Of a DNA stretch of 64,000 nt, positions 16,594-24,694 are shown piece after piece. Numbering within the stretch: the first letter of the stretch is position 1; each line of letters starts with the position of its first letter. The notes under the pieces were generated by a model. That model was not told the DNA's origin. It was given only the letters and a program-made list of their open reading frames with translations, and made no database searches. Source of the DNA: Bradyrhizobium sp. CCBAU 53351 (lineage in GTDB: Bacteria > Pseudomonadota > Alphaproteobacteria > Rhizobiales > Xanthobacteraceae); assembly GCF_015291745.1 (NCBI RefSeq), contig NZ_CP030059.1, forward strand, positions 3,933,501-3,997,500, given 5' to 3'. The translations under genes and the position numbers were made by a program.

Positions 16594-17733
16594 TTAACTC
16601 TTAAGTAGGCTATTACCGAGCTTTCGCCAAGCCTCTAACGCCCTGTTGATGTCTTCTGGTTCCGTGGACCAGCCCAGACTGAGACGCACCGCTCCCTGGG
16701 CCACCGCCGGGTCACATCCCATGGCCGAAAGAACGTGCGACGGCTGGACCTTACCCGAGGAACAGGCCGAACCGGAGGAAACGGCGACGCCTTCGAGGTC
16801 AAAGCCAATCACAGCAGTCTCAGCCTTGAGACCCGGCGCCGTGAACAGAGCGGTATTTGGTAACCGTCCGACGTCCCCAGAGAAGATGGTTGCGCCCGCA
16901 ACGCTCCGGATGCCATTTTCCAAGCGATTTCTGAGGGTTGCTATGCGCTCCGCATCCTCCGGCAGAGCCTGAAGCGCGACCTTCGCCGCCGCGCCGAAGC
17001 CGGCGATGCCTGCGACGTTCTCGGTGCCCGCGCGACGGTTCAGTTCCTGTCCCCCGCCCCGCAGCACCGGCTCCAGTCCGGCGATCCCCTCGGCCACGAC
17101 CAGCGCGCCGACCCCCTTGGGACCGCCGATCTTGTGTGCAGAAAGGGTCGCAAGGTCGGCGCCTATAGCCTTGATATTGAACGGGATCTTGCCGAGCGCC
17201 TGGATCGCGTCGACGTGCAGCAGGCTCCCCGCCTCGTGGACGATGCCCGCAGCTTCGGCGACCGGCTGGAGCGCGCCCGTCTCGTTGTTTGCGGCCATGA
17301 TCGACACCAGCGCCGGCGGGCCGTCGTTTAGCTGCGCCCTGAGATGGTCGAGGTCGACGACGCCGGAACGCGTGACGCCGATCAGGCCGATGGCGGCCCC
17401 CGGGAACCGGCCACCTGCCAGCACCGAGGCGTGCTCGACCGCCGAGACCAGCAGCCGTTCGACGGGTCCACCGGACGGCCCCCGCAACCCCGGCGAGAGG
17501 GCCAGCGCATTGGCCTCGGTTCCAGACGAGGTGAAGACGACGTTCCGTGGCAACGCGCCGACTGCCGCGGCAAGCGCAGCACGGGCGTCCTCGATCAACC
17601 GTCGCGCTTCCCGCCCCTCGGCATGGACCGACGACGGATTGCCGACGAGGTCATAGGCCGCAACCATCGCCGCCCGCGCCTCGGGGCGCAGCGGGGTGGT
17701 CGCGTTCCAGTCGAGATAGACACGGGTCGGCAT
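16594..17733 (-). CDS. Cysteine desulfurase, NifS/IscS-like (group I)
   Basis: The 379-residue protein is a second PLP cysteine desulfurase next to suf genes. It begins YLDWNATTPLRPEA, has the PLP lysine in LSAHKIGGPKG and the catalytic cysteine in SSGSACSSGKVQPSHVL, the longer flexible loop of group I (NifS/IscS). It belongs to a different class from SufS at 11611-12858, so this cluster has two sulfur donors. In related genomes an Rrf2-type regulator often sits between this gene and sufB; none is present in the 112-bp gap here. Nitrogen-fixation NifS is possible in name only, since no nif genes are in the window. Confidence 0.92.
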   Translation of the reverse strand: MPTRVYLDWNATTPLRPEARAAMVAAYDLVGNPSSVHAEGREARRLIEDARAALAAAVGALPRNVVFTSSGTEANALALSPGLRGPSGGPVERLLVSAVEHASVLAGGRFPGAAIGLIGVTRSGVVDLDHLRAQLNDGPPALVSIMAANNETGALQPVAEAAGIVHEAGSLLHVDAIQALGKIPFNIKAIGADLATLSAHKIGGPKGVGALVVAEGIAGLEPVLRGGGQELNRRAGTENVAGIAGFGAAAKVALQALPEDAERIATLRNRLENGIRSVAGATIFSGDVGRLPNTALFTAPGLKAETAVIGFDLEGVAVSSGSACSSGKVQPSHVLSAMGCDPAVAQGAVRLSLGWSTEPEDINRALEAWRKLGNSLLKS

Positions 17734-17784
17734 CTCGCCCTCTTAGCACCTTTTGCCATCCGTCCAATCGGAGGGCGGCATGCA

Positions 17785-18978
17785 TCAGGCCGGCTGGTGT
17801 TGCTCCATTCGGGCAACCATCCGCGGCGCCGCCCGCAGCCCGAACAGAGGCCGCAGCCAAGCGATGCGCCGGACCACTTCATAGGTCACCACGCAGGTGA
17901 GCGCGGTGCCGATGATGACAATGGAGGCCTCAATCCCGACCGGCAGGCCGCTGTCGCGCAATGCGTGCGCGATCACGATGATCGCGGTCTGATGCACGAT
18001 GTAGTACGGGAAGATCGCGTCGGTCAGATAGCGCCGCACGGGGCTGTCGGCCGTGAGGTGGCGCCGCGCAAAGCCCAGTACGGCGGCGATCGCGAGCCAT
18101 TGGTAGCAGCCATAGGCCGAGGCGGCGGTCCATTTCAGCGCGGGCGACGGCGCAAACAGACCGGCGCGAAGCAGGATGAAGGCCAGGAAGCAGACGGCTG
18201 CAGCTGCCAGAGCCACCCAGCGCTGGCGCTCGACATTGCGCCAGATCCCCTCCTGCTTCGCCAGCAGGAAACCGGTCAGGAAGGCCGTCGCGTGGTCCGC
18301 ATGGTTGTACCAGTCGCCGAACAGCGCATGCGTCGACGGGAAGGCCGGGAACAACACCAGGCGCCAGGCCGCGTACAGCAGGCAGGGCACGATCAGGAGC
18401 CATGGCCCGGCGAGCATGACGGCCAGCTTCCGGCCCAGCCAGTCAGCGCCGGCGGGCCACAATGCGAGCACGCCGATCAAGGCCATCGTGTAGACCCACA
18501 GATAGACCACGAACCAGAGATGGTTCCAGGTCGGCAGCACGATGCAGGGATTCGGACAGAACTGCGCACCGAAGGCAAAGTAGTGCCTGGTGTAGAAATC
18601 GAAAAAGCCCGCGGGATAGCCGAGGCTTTCGACGACCTGGAGATAGGATTGCGGCGGCACGATCGCGAGCATGCCGAAGATCAGGGGGATCAAGAGCCGC
18701 ACAGACCGCGCCCCGGCGAGCGAGGCGAGAGTGGACTTGCCGAGCATGAAGCGGGTGGCAACCCCTGACACCAGGAACAACAGCGACAGCCGCCAGGGGT
18801 TGAGGAACAGCATCACCGGTTCCAGCCAGGTCAGCCGGTGCACGCTCTTGATGTGAAATCCCCAGGACACGTAGAGCATTCCGACGTGGTAGAAGATCAA
18901 GAGCCCGAAGGCTAAAATCCGCACCCAGTCCAGATCGATACGCCTGTCCGTGCTCGGGAATTGCTGTGGTGTTGTCAT
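17785..18978 (-). CDS. Integral membrane acyltransferase (acyltransferase-3 family)
   Basis: The start at 18976-18978, with AAGGAG 9 nt upstream, gives 397 residues beginning MTTPQQFPSTDRRIDLDWVR. About ten hydrophobic segments follow, with the family's early motif (RILAFGLLIFYHVGMLYV with the conserved His). These enzymes transfer acyl or succinyl groups to carbohydrates at the inner membrane (OpgC, OafA types). It is divergent, over 59 bp, from a membrane-bound LytTR regulator, a pairing that suggests the regulator controls it. Substrate unknown; osmoregulated glucan or surface glycan is possible. Confidence 0.85.
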   Translation of the reverse strand: MTTPQQFPSTDRRIDLDWVRILAFGLLIFYHVGMLYVSWGFHIKSVHRLTWLEPVMLFLNPWRLSLLFLVSGVATRFMLGKSTLASLAGARSVRLLIPLIFGMLAIVPPQSYLQVVESLGYPAGFFDFYTRHYFAFGAQFCPNPCIVLPTWNHLWFVVYLWVYTMALIGVLALWPAGADWLGRKLAVMLAGPWLLIVPCLLYAAWRLVLFPAFPSTHALFGDWYNHADHATAFLTGFLLAKQEGIWRNVERQRWVALAAAAVCFLAFILLRAGLFAPSPALKWTAASAYGCYQWLAIAAVLGFARRHLTADSPVRRYLTDAIFPYYIVHQTAIIVIAHALRDSGLPVGIEASIVIIGTALTCVVTYEVVRRIAWLRPLFGLRAAPRMVARMEQHQPA

Positions 18979-19037
18979 GGTTTTCTGCTCCTTGAGGGGA
19001 CGACGAACGCGGTTTTCGGGCCAGGTTGAAACTGAAA

Positions 19038-20030
19038 ATGGCTGACACCGAAAATGCCCCACTGACGGAGCGCGTCGAGCCGGTTTGGGATCAGAATCGG
19101 ACGCGAGGGGATGAGCCGCCGGTGGCTGGGACGAGCGGCGGGCCGTTTGGGATCAGGGGCGGCGACCGGACGATGTTCGCTGCGATCGCTGCCGTCGCGC
19201 TCGCGACCGGAATCGTCAATGCGTTTTCGGGCGCTCAGGACGCTGCCTGGCGCGGCGACAGCTACGACATCGGCCGGCGGCTGTTTTGGGAGATGTCGAG
19301 CATCGCAATCATCCTGCTGCTGCTGCCGCTCCTGGTGCTGGCGGTTCGCCGCATGCGCCGGAGCGCCGGCCTCGCCACGCGGGCCGGAATCGGGGCGATC
19401 GCCCTGCTCGGCTTCTCAGCGCTCCACATCACCGGCATGGTCTGGCTGCGGAAGCTCGCGCTCTGGCTCGCGGGAGGCACCTACGATTTCCGCTTCTCGC
19501 TTGCGACGGTCCTTTACGAATTCCGCAAGGACGCCGTGGCCGTCGTCCTGATCGCCGGCACGATCTGGCTGCTCGAAAGCCGGCGCGAACTGAAGAGCGC
19601 CGCCCTCGCTCCGTCGGCAGCCCCCGCCCCGCAGCAGCCGTCGTCCGCGAATCTGATCTGGCTGCGCGACGGGACGAGCCGCGTTCGCGTGGTGCCGCAC
19701 GACATCCTCTGGGTCGCTTCCGCCGGCAATTACATCGAATACAGCCTCGCCGACGGCACGCAGCACCTGATCCGGGGCACGCTAGCCGCGGCTGAAAGCG
19801 AGCTGGCGCGCTTTTCCATCGTTCGCGTTCATCGCACCAAGCTTGCCAATCTCGACCGGGTGAGCGGCGTGGACCTCAAGGCCTCCGGCGATTTCGAGCT
19901 CGTCTTCGACAACGGGCAGACACTTGGAGGCAGCCGGCGTTACCGGCCGGCAGTCGTCTCCCTCGGCAGCCGGACCGCCCCGGCCGGAATCGCCGCTACC
20001 GATCAACCGACGATCCATAAACAGCCGTGA
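19038..20030 (+). CDS. Membrane-anchored LytTR-domain transcriptional regulator
   Basis: The ATG at 19038 is used rather than a TTG four codons before. The 330-residue protein has a polar N-terminus, then about four transmembrane helices between residues 40 and 180 (for example FWEMSSIAIILLLLPLLVLAV), and a C-terminal LytTR DNA-binding domain from about residue 205 (VVPHDILWVASAGNYIEYSL ... RVHRTKLANLDRV). There is no receiver domain, so it is likely a one-component sensor at the membrane. It is divergent from the acyltransferase gene and probably regulates it. Confidence 0.88.
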   Translation: MADTENAPLTERVEPVWDQNRTRGDEPPVAGTSGGPFGIRGGDRTMFAAIAAVALATGIVNAFSGAQDAAWRGDSYDIGRRLFWEMSSIAIILLLLPLLVLAVRRMRRSAGLATRAGIGAIALLGFSALHITGMVWLRKLALWLAGGTYDFRFSLATVLYEFRKDAVAVVLIAGTIWLLESRRELKSAALAPSAAPAPQQPSSANLIWLRDGTSRVRVVPHDILWVASAGNYIEYSLADGTQHLIRGTLAAAESELARFSIVRVHRTKLANLDRVSGVDLKASGDFELVFDNGQTLGGSRRYRPAVVSLGSRTAPAGIAATDQPTIHKQP

Positions 20031-20366
20031 TTCCAATCGGTTGAGCGGCACCCTCCGGCACCGCGGTCCGCCACCGTCGTAGCCCGGTTGATCCATGCGG
20101 CGACACATCACCGGCGGCCGGCCGGCGATGACGCTGCCATGACGGGCTAAGCTCTTGAGTCGATTGAGAGATGTCGAAGAAGCTTGCTTTTTGACCCTTG
20201 CCTCGTGTTAGAAGCGCGCATCAGTTCACCTGCGCGCCACTCGCGCATCATCCGAGGGCGCGCCTCTCCACCTTTCATCCGTGCTCCCGTCGGCGGCAAC
20301 GCCGGAAGAGCCACAATCGGACGATTGCGCAGGGATCACCTCCAAGGGACTCAATCAGAGACATCC
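20031..20366 (+). other. 336-bp intergenic region upstream of hydrolase
   Basis: No coding frame is supported. The left half contains a GC-rich dyad (ACCGGC/GCCGGC near 20110-20130) without a T-run; the right half holds a candidate promoter at 20184-20213 and a leader of about 150 nt. Confidence 0.5.
20184..20213 (+). promoter_or_regulatory. Candidate promoter of the hydrolase gene
   Basis: TTGCTT at 20184-20189 and TTAGAA at 20208-20213 are separated by 18 bp. The match is moderate. Confidence 0.3.
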
Positions 20367-21014
20367 ATGCCTGAAGTCATTTTCACCGGCCCTGCCGGCC
20401 GCCTCGAGGGTCGCTATCATCCGGCAAAGCAGAAGAACGCGCCGATCGCGATGATCCTGCATCCGCATCCGCAGTTTCACGGCACGATGAACCATCAGAT
20501 CGTGTACCAGTGCTACTACGCCTTCGCGCATCGCGGCTTCTCGGTGCTGCGCTTCAACTTCCGCGGCGTCGGCCGCAGCCAGGGCTCGTTCGACCACGGC
20601 ACCGGCGAATTGTCCGATGCCGCCGCAGCTCTCGACTGGGCGCAGACCATCAATCCCGAAGCGCGCGCCTGCTGGGTCGCCGGCTTCTCGTTCGGCGCCT
20701 GGATCGGGATGCAGCTCCTGATGCGCCGCCCCGAGGTCGAAGGCTTCATCTCGATCGCGCCGCCCGCCAACCTCTACGACTTCTCGTTCCTCGCGCCCTG
20801 CCCGTCCTCGGGCCTGATCGTGCACGGCGAGAAGGACGCGGTGGTGCCGCCCAAGGACGTCAACACGCTGGTCGAGAAGCTGAAGACGCAGAAGGGCATC
20901 GTGATCGACCAGCAGGTCATCCCCGGCGCCAACCATTTCTTCGACACCAAGCTCGAGCCGCTGATGGAGACCATCACGGCGTATCTGGATATGCGCCTGG
21001 CAAACGTTCGCTAA
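20367..21014 (+). CDS. Alpha/beta hydrolase
   Basis: Starting at MPEVIFTGPAGRLEG, the 215-residue protein has the hydrolase core: HPHPQFHGTMNHQIV oxyanion region, nucleophile elbow GFSFGAW (Ser about residue 109), catalytic Asp in HGEKDAVVP and His in PGANHFF. The family acts on esters or thioesters, and the natural substrate is unknown. It converges with the SMR exporter gene, and the two stop codons overlap by 4 bp. Confidence 0.88.
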   Translation: MPEVIFTGPAGRLEGRYHPAKQKNAPIAMILHPHPQFHGTMNHQIVYQCYYAFAHRGFSVLRFNFRGVGRSQGSFDHGTGELSDAAAALDWAQTINPEARACWVAGFSFGAWIGMQLLMRRPEVEGFISIAPPANLYDFSFLAPCPSSGLIVHGEKDAVVPPKDVNTLVEKLKTQKGIVIDQQVIPGANHFFDTKLEPLMETITAYLDMRLANVR

Positions 21015-21334
21015 GCCAACTTCAACGCCACGATCCCCGTCAAGACGAGCGCGATGCCCGCAAGCTTCATCGCGCTTAGGGTCTCGCCGAACAGCACGAC
21101 GCCCATCAAGAACGTGCCGGCAGCGCCTATGCCGGTCCACACCGAATAGGCGACGCCGACTTCGAGCACCTTCAAGGCGCGTCCGAGCAGGACGACGAAG
21201 GCGGCGAGCAGCACGACCGAAACGATGCTCCAGCCCAAGCGCGTGTAGCCTTCGGCATATTTCATCGAGATCGCCCAGCCGACATCGAGCGCGCCGGCGA
21301 CCACCAGCATCAGCCAGGCCATGGATTGCGACAT
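21011..21334 (-). CDS. sugE: SMR-family exporter, SugE/Gdx-like
   Basis: The 107-residue protein has four transmembrane helices and the Gdx/SugE signature WTGIGAAG in helix 3. This subfamily exports guanidinium with proton exchange, while sister groups export quaternary ammonium compounds. The key acidic residue in helix 1, normally Glu, is Asp17 here (AGALDVGWAISMKYA). The gene lies 11 bp after a glutathione transferase gene, so it is in that operon; no guanidine riboswitch could fit between them. Confidence 0.88.
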   Translation of the reverse strand: MSQSMAWLMLVVAGALDVGWAISMKYAEGYTRLGWSIVSVVLLAAFVVLLGRALKVLEVGVAYSVWTGIGAAGTFLMGVVLFGETLSAMKLAGIALVLTGIVALKLA

Positions 21335-21345
21335 CGGCGTTGCGC

Positions 21346-22023
21346 TCAGGCCGCGAGCTTGAGCAGATGCGCGTCGTGCCGAACGAGGAAGGCGCGCAGC
21401 AATTGCAGATAGTCGGCGCCGACGGCCGTGCGCACGCTCGGACGTTTCGCAAGCTCAGCGCGCCAGGCGCGGACCTTCGGCACATCGCGGAAGATGCCGT
21501 GCTCGGTTAGCTCGTCGAACAGGTCGAAATAGCGGAAGATGGGCGCGAACACCGCATCGACGAGGCTGAACGCGGTGCCTGCGAAGAACGAACCCGCACC
21601 AAGTGTCGCCTCGACACGCGCGAATTTTGCGACGAGCGCCTGCCGCTTGCTTTCGAACGTCGCAGGATCGGCCGTCGTCTCCAGCCCCCAGAGATCGCCG
21701 AGGATCGCCGAACCGAACTCCATCCAGGCGCGGTGCTCGGCGCGTTTCAGAGGATCGGCCGGATGCAGCCTGGCGCCGCCTTGCGTCTCCTCGATGTACT
21801 CGCAGATCACATTGCTCTCGAACAGCGCGACCTCGCCTTTGTCAGTCGTCACCACCAGCACCGGCACCTTGCCGAGCGGCGACAGCTTCAAGAACCATTC
21901 GGGCTTGTTGGCGAGATCGATATCGACCCGCTCGAACGGAACGCCCTTCTCCTTCAACGCGATCACGGCGCGCTGCACGTAGGGGCAAAGCTTGTGGCTG
22001 ATGAGTTTTAATGAAGCAGGCAT
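21346..22023 (-). CDS. Glutathione S-transferase family protein
   Basis: The start at 22021-22023 gives 225 residues. Residues 1-80 are the thioredoxin-like domain (ISHKLCPYVQRAVIALKEKG, then LSPLGKVPVLV with the cis-proline), and the rest is the all-helical C-terminal domain. The CPYVQR site suggests an omega-like or dichloromethane/maleylacetoacetate-like enzyme with Cys as active residue. It precedes the SMR exporter in one operon, which hints at a shared detoxification role. Upstream there is a repeated palindromic element (22044-22104). Confidence 0.85.
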   Translation of the reverse strand: MPASLKLISHKLCPYVQRAVIALKEKGVPFERVDIDLANKPEWFLKLSPLGKVPVLVVTTDKGEVALFESNVICEYIEETQGGARLHPADPLKRAEHRAWMEFGSAILGDLWGLETTADPATFESKRQALVAKFARVEATLGAGSFFAGTAFSLVDAVFAPIFRYFDLFDELTEHGIFRDVPKVRAWRAELAKRPSVRTAVGADYLQLLRAFLVRHDAHLLKLAA

Positions 22024-22043
22024 GGCGCGATCCCGGCGGTTCG

Positions 22044-22104
22044 ATGCAGCTGCATTCAATGTAGATGCAGTTGCATGCATCCGTCAAGATCCATGCGGAT
22101 GCAT
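22044..22104. promoter_or_regulatory. Repeated ATGCAG-YTGCAT elements upstream of GST gene
   Basis: ATGCAGCTGCAT (22044-22055) is a perfect 12-bp palindrome. ATGCAGTTGCAT (22065-22076) repeats it with one change exactly 21 bp later, i.e. two helical turns. A related ATGCGGATGCAT lies at 22093-22104. All are within 81 bp of the GST start codon. This looks like a tandem operator for a dimeric regulator, but the regulator is not evident in the window. Confidence 0.55.
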
Positions 22105-22116
22105 TAATCGGTCGCC

Positions 22117-23220
22117 TCAGGGCCGCGCGATCACCCCGCCGGTCATCGGCATCGGCACGCCCGTGGTCGCGGGATAGGACAGCGGCAAGCCCTTCAGGCC
22201 GCGGGCGGCGAGGAAGCCGAAGGCCTGGGCCTCGATGGCGTCGGAGGCCCAGCCGAGCGTCTCGGCGGCCTCGACGGTGGCCGAACCCACCCGATCCCGC
22301 AGCACCCTGAGCATGGTGAGGTTGCGGGCGCCGCCGCCGCAGACGATCCAGCTCCGCGGCCGCCGTGGCAGCAGCGGAATGATTCGGGTGATCGCCGCTG
22401 CGGTGAAGGCGGTCAGCGTCGCGGCGCCGTCGGCCGGCGCGACGTCGCCGAGCCGGAGCGCAGCGAAGTCGTTGCGGTCCAGCGATTTCGGCGGCGGCAA
22501 CGCAAAGAAAGGCAGCTCCAGCGCGCGGGCGATCCAGGCCTCGTCGGCCTTGCCGAGAGCTGCGAACTTTCCTTCCGCATCGAACGCCTGGTTCATGGTG
22601 CGGTACATGAAATCGTCCAGCAGCGCGTTGCCGGGGCCGGTATCGCAGGCGATCAGCGTATCGTTGCCGTCGATATAGGTGATGTTGGAGACGCCGCCGA
22701 TATTGACCACGACGATCGGCCCCTCGCGGTTCAGCGAGTTGGCGAGCGCCCGGTGGTAGACGGGTACGAACGGCGCGCCCTGCCCGCCGGCCTCGACATC
22801 GGCGGCGCGGAAATCGTGCATCACGGGGATATGGATCGCCCTGGCCAGTGCCGGCGCGTCGCCGATCTGCACCGTCAGCCGCCGCTCGGGGCGGTGCAGC
22901 ACGGTCTGGCCGTGGAAGCCGACGATGTCGATATCCTCGGGCTTCATCCGGTTCTGGGCGACGAAGGCGGCAACCGCCTCGGCGTGAGCCTGGGTCACCG
23001 CGCGCTCGGCCTCGGCCAGGATGCCCGGCCGGGCGTCTCTTTGCGGCAGGTGCACGGCCTCGGCGAGCGCCTGCCGCAGAAGATTGCGCTCCGCCGGGCT
23101 ATAGGCCCGGTAGCCGGACGGCCCGAATGCCTTCACCTGTTTTCCATCGGTTTCGATCAGCGCGACATCCACCCCGTCCAGCGAGGTGCCGCTCATCAAA
23201 CCGAGTGCCGTCAACATCAT
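22117..23220 (-). CDS. anmK: Anhydro-N-acetylmuramic acid kinase
   Basis: The 367-residue protein matches AnmK: phosphate-binding GLMSGTSLDGVDVALIE at the start, GFHGQTVLHRPE in the middle and CGGGARNLTMLRVL late. It hydrolyses and phosphorylates 1,6-anhydroMurNAc to MurNAc-6-phosphate in peptidoglycan recycling in the cytoplasm. It starts with two Met codons (23215-23220); the first is given. It is divergent from tyrS, a common alphaproteobacterial neighbour order. Confidence 0.95.
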   Translation of the reverse strand: MMLTALGLMSGTSLDGVDVALIETDGKQVKAFGPSGYRAYSPAERNLLRQALAEAVHLPQRDARPGILAEAERAVTQAHAEAVAAFVAQNRMKPEDIDIVGFHGQTVLHRPERRLTVQIGDAPALARAIHIPVMHDFRAADVEAGGQGAPFVPVYHRALANSLNREGPIVVVNIGGVSNITYIDGNDTLIACDTGPGNALLDDFMYRTMNQAFDAEGKFAALGKADEAWIARALELPFFALPPPKSLDRNDFAALRLGDVAPADGAATLTAFTAAAITRIIPLLPRRPRSWIVCGGGARNLTMLRVLRDRVGSATVEAAETLGWASDAIEAQAFGFLAARGLKGLPLSYPATTGVPMPMTGGVIARP

Positions 23221-23383
23221 GGATCAGCGTCCTCGAGACCCTCTCCGGCATGCCGATCTTGTGCCAGAGGGACACATCTTATAATGCCACAGCGCCAAGT
23301 GGCGGGTGGCCGTCGGGTTCCAACGCAAGACCCTTAAATTGCCCCCAAAACAGTAAACCAAGAATTGTTGGGCATGCCGACAG

Positions 23384-24637
23384 ATGACTGCATTTAAATC
23401 GGATTTCCTCAATACCCTGCAGGAACGTGGCTTCATCCACCAGTGCTCCGATTTCGAGGGGCTGGACGCGCTCGCCGCCAAGGGCGAGGCGACCGCCTAT
23501 GTCGGCTACGATTGCACCGCCCGCTCGCTGCACATCGGCAACTATCTGACCATGATGATGCTGCACTGGCTGCAGCAGTCCGGCAACAAGCCGATCACGC
23601 TGATGGGCGGCGGCACCACCATGGTGGGCGATCCCTCCGGCAAGGACGAGACGCGCGCGATGCGCACGGTCGCCGAGATCGAGGACAACAAGGCCTCGAT
23701 CCGCGGCGTGTTCGCCAAGGTGCTGCGCTATGGCGATGGCAAGAGCGACGCCATCATGCTCGACAATGCGGAATGGCTGACCAAGCTGAACTGGATCGAG
23801 ATGCTGCGCGACGTCGGCCGGCATTTCTCTGTCAACCGCATGCTGACGATGGACTCCGTGCGCCTACGCCTCGAGCGCGAGCAGGAGATGAGCTTCATCG
23901 AGTTCAACTACATGGTCTGCCAGGCCTACGACTTCGTCGAGCTCGCCAAGCGCACCGGCTGCAAACTGCAGATGGGCGGGTCCGACCAGTGGGGCAACAT
24001 CATCATGGGCGTCGATCTCGGCCGCCGCATGGGCACGCACCAGCTGTTCGCGCTGACGACGCCGCTGCTCACCACCGCGTCCGGCGCCAAGATGGGCAAG
24101 ACCGCGCAAGGCGCGGTGTGGCTCAACGCCGACGCGTTCTCGCCTTATGATTTCTGGCAATACTGGCGCAACACCGAGGATGCCGACGTCGGCAAATTCC
24201 TGAAACTGTTCACGACGCTGCCGATCGCCGAGATCAGGAAGCTCGAAGCGCTCGGCGGCTCGGAGATCAACGAGGCCAAGAAGGTGCTCGCCACCGAAGC
24301 AACGGCGCTGCTGCACGGCCGCGATGCCGCGAACGAAGCGGCGGAGACCGCGCGCCGCACCTTCGAGGAAGGTGCGCTCGCCGAGAGCCTGCCTACGGTG
24401 GAAATTCGGCGCGGCGAACTGGACGCCGGCCTCGGCGTGCTCAGCGCCTTCGTCAAGGCAGGCCTCGTTGCCTCCAACGGCGAGGCGCGGCGGCAGATCA
24501 AGGGCGGCGGCCTGCGTGTCAACGACGAGCCCGTCACCGACGAGAAGATGACGCTTTCTGCAGCCAATCTGACGCCGGAAGGCGTGATCAAGCTGTCCTT
24601 CGGCAAGAAGAAGCACATCCTGATCAAGCCTGCATAG
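23384..24637 (+). CDS. tyrS: Tyrosyl-tRNA synthetase
   Basis: The 417-residue class Ic synthetase has HIGN (HIGH motif) about residue 49, the tyrosine/tRNA-binding [10 protein letters not shown] around 200, and KMGKT as its KMSKS motif near 232. The C-terminal 65 residues form an S4-like RNA-binding domain ([20 protein letters not shown]). It charges tRNA-Tyr. It is single copy in the window and divergent from anmK. Confidence 0.97.
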   Translation: MTAFKSDFLNTLQERGFIHQCSDFEGLDALAAKGEATAYVGYDCTARSLHIGNYLTMMMLHWLQQSGNKPITLMGGGTTMVGDPSGKDETRAMRTVAEIEDNKASIRGVFAKVLRYGDGKSDAIMLDNAEWLTKLNWIEMLRDVGRHFSVNRMLTMDSVRLRLEREQEMSFIEFNYMVCQAYDFVELAKRTGCKLQMGGSDQWGNIIMGVDLGRRMGTHQLFALTTPLLTTASGAKMGKTAQGAVWLNADAFSPYDFWQYWRNTEDADVGKFLKLFTTLPIAEIRKLEALGGSEINEAKKVLATEATALLHGRDAANEAAETARRTFEEGALAESLPTVEIRRGELDAGLGVLSAFVKAGLVASNGEARRQIKGGGLRVNDEPVTDEKMTLSAANLTPEGVIKLSFGKKKHILIKPA

Positions 24638-24659
24638 GCGTATGAGCTTTTCGCTGCTT

Positions 24660-24689
24660 GTCAGGGTGCGCGGATGCGCGCTCCCTGAC
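24660..24689 (+). terminator. GC-rich hairpin between tyrS and MFS gene (no T-run)
   Basis: GTCAGGG and CCCTGAC enclose an inner GCGC/GCGC stem, giving a strong hairpin 22 bp after the tyrS stop and 5 bp before the next ATG. It lacks a T-run, so it may end tyrS poorly or instead mask the start of the transporter gene. Confidence 0.4.
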
Positions 24690-24694
24690 CGGCA

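Noticed and set aside
21335..21345. Guanidine riboswitch before the SMR exporter
   Set aside because: Only 11 bp separate it from the GST gene, too little for a riboswitch.
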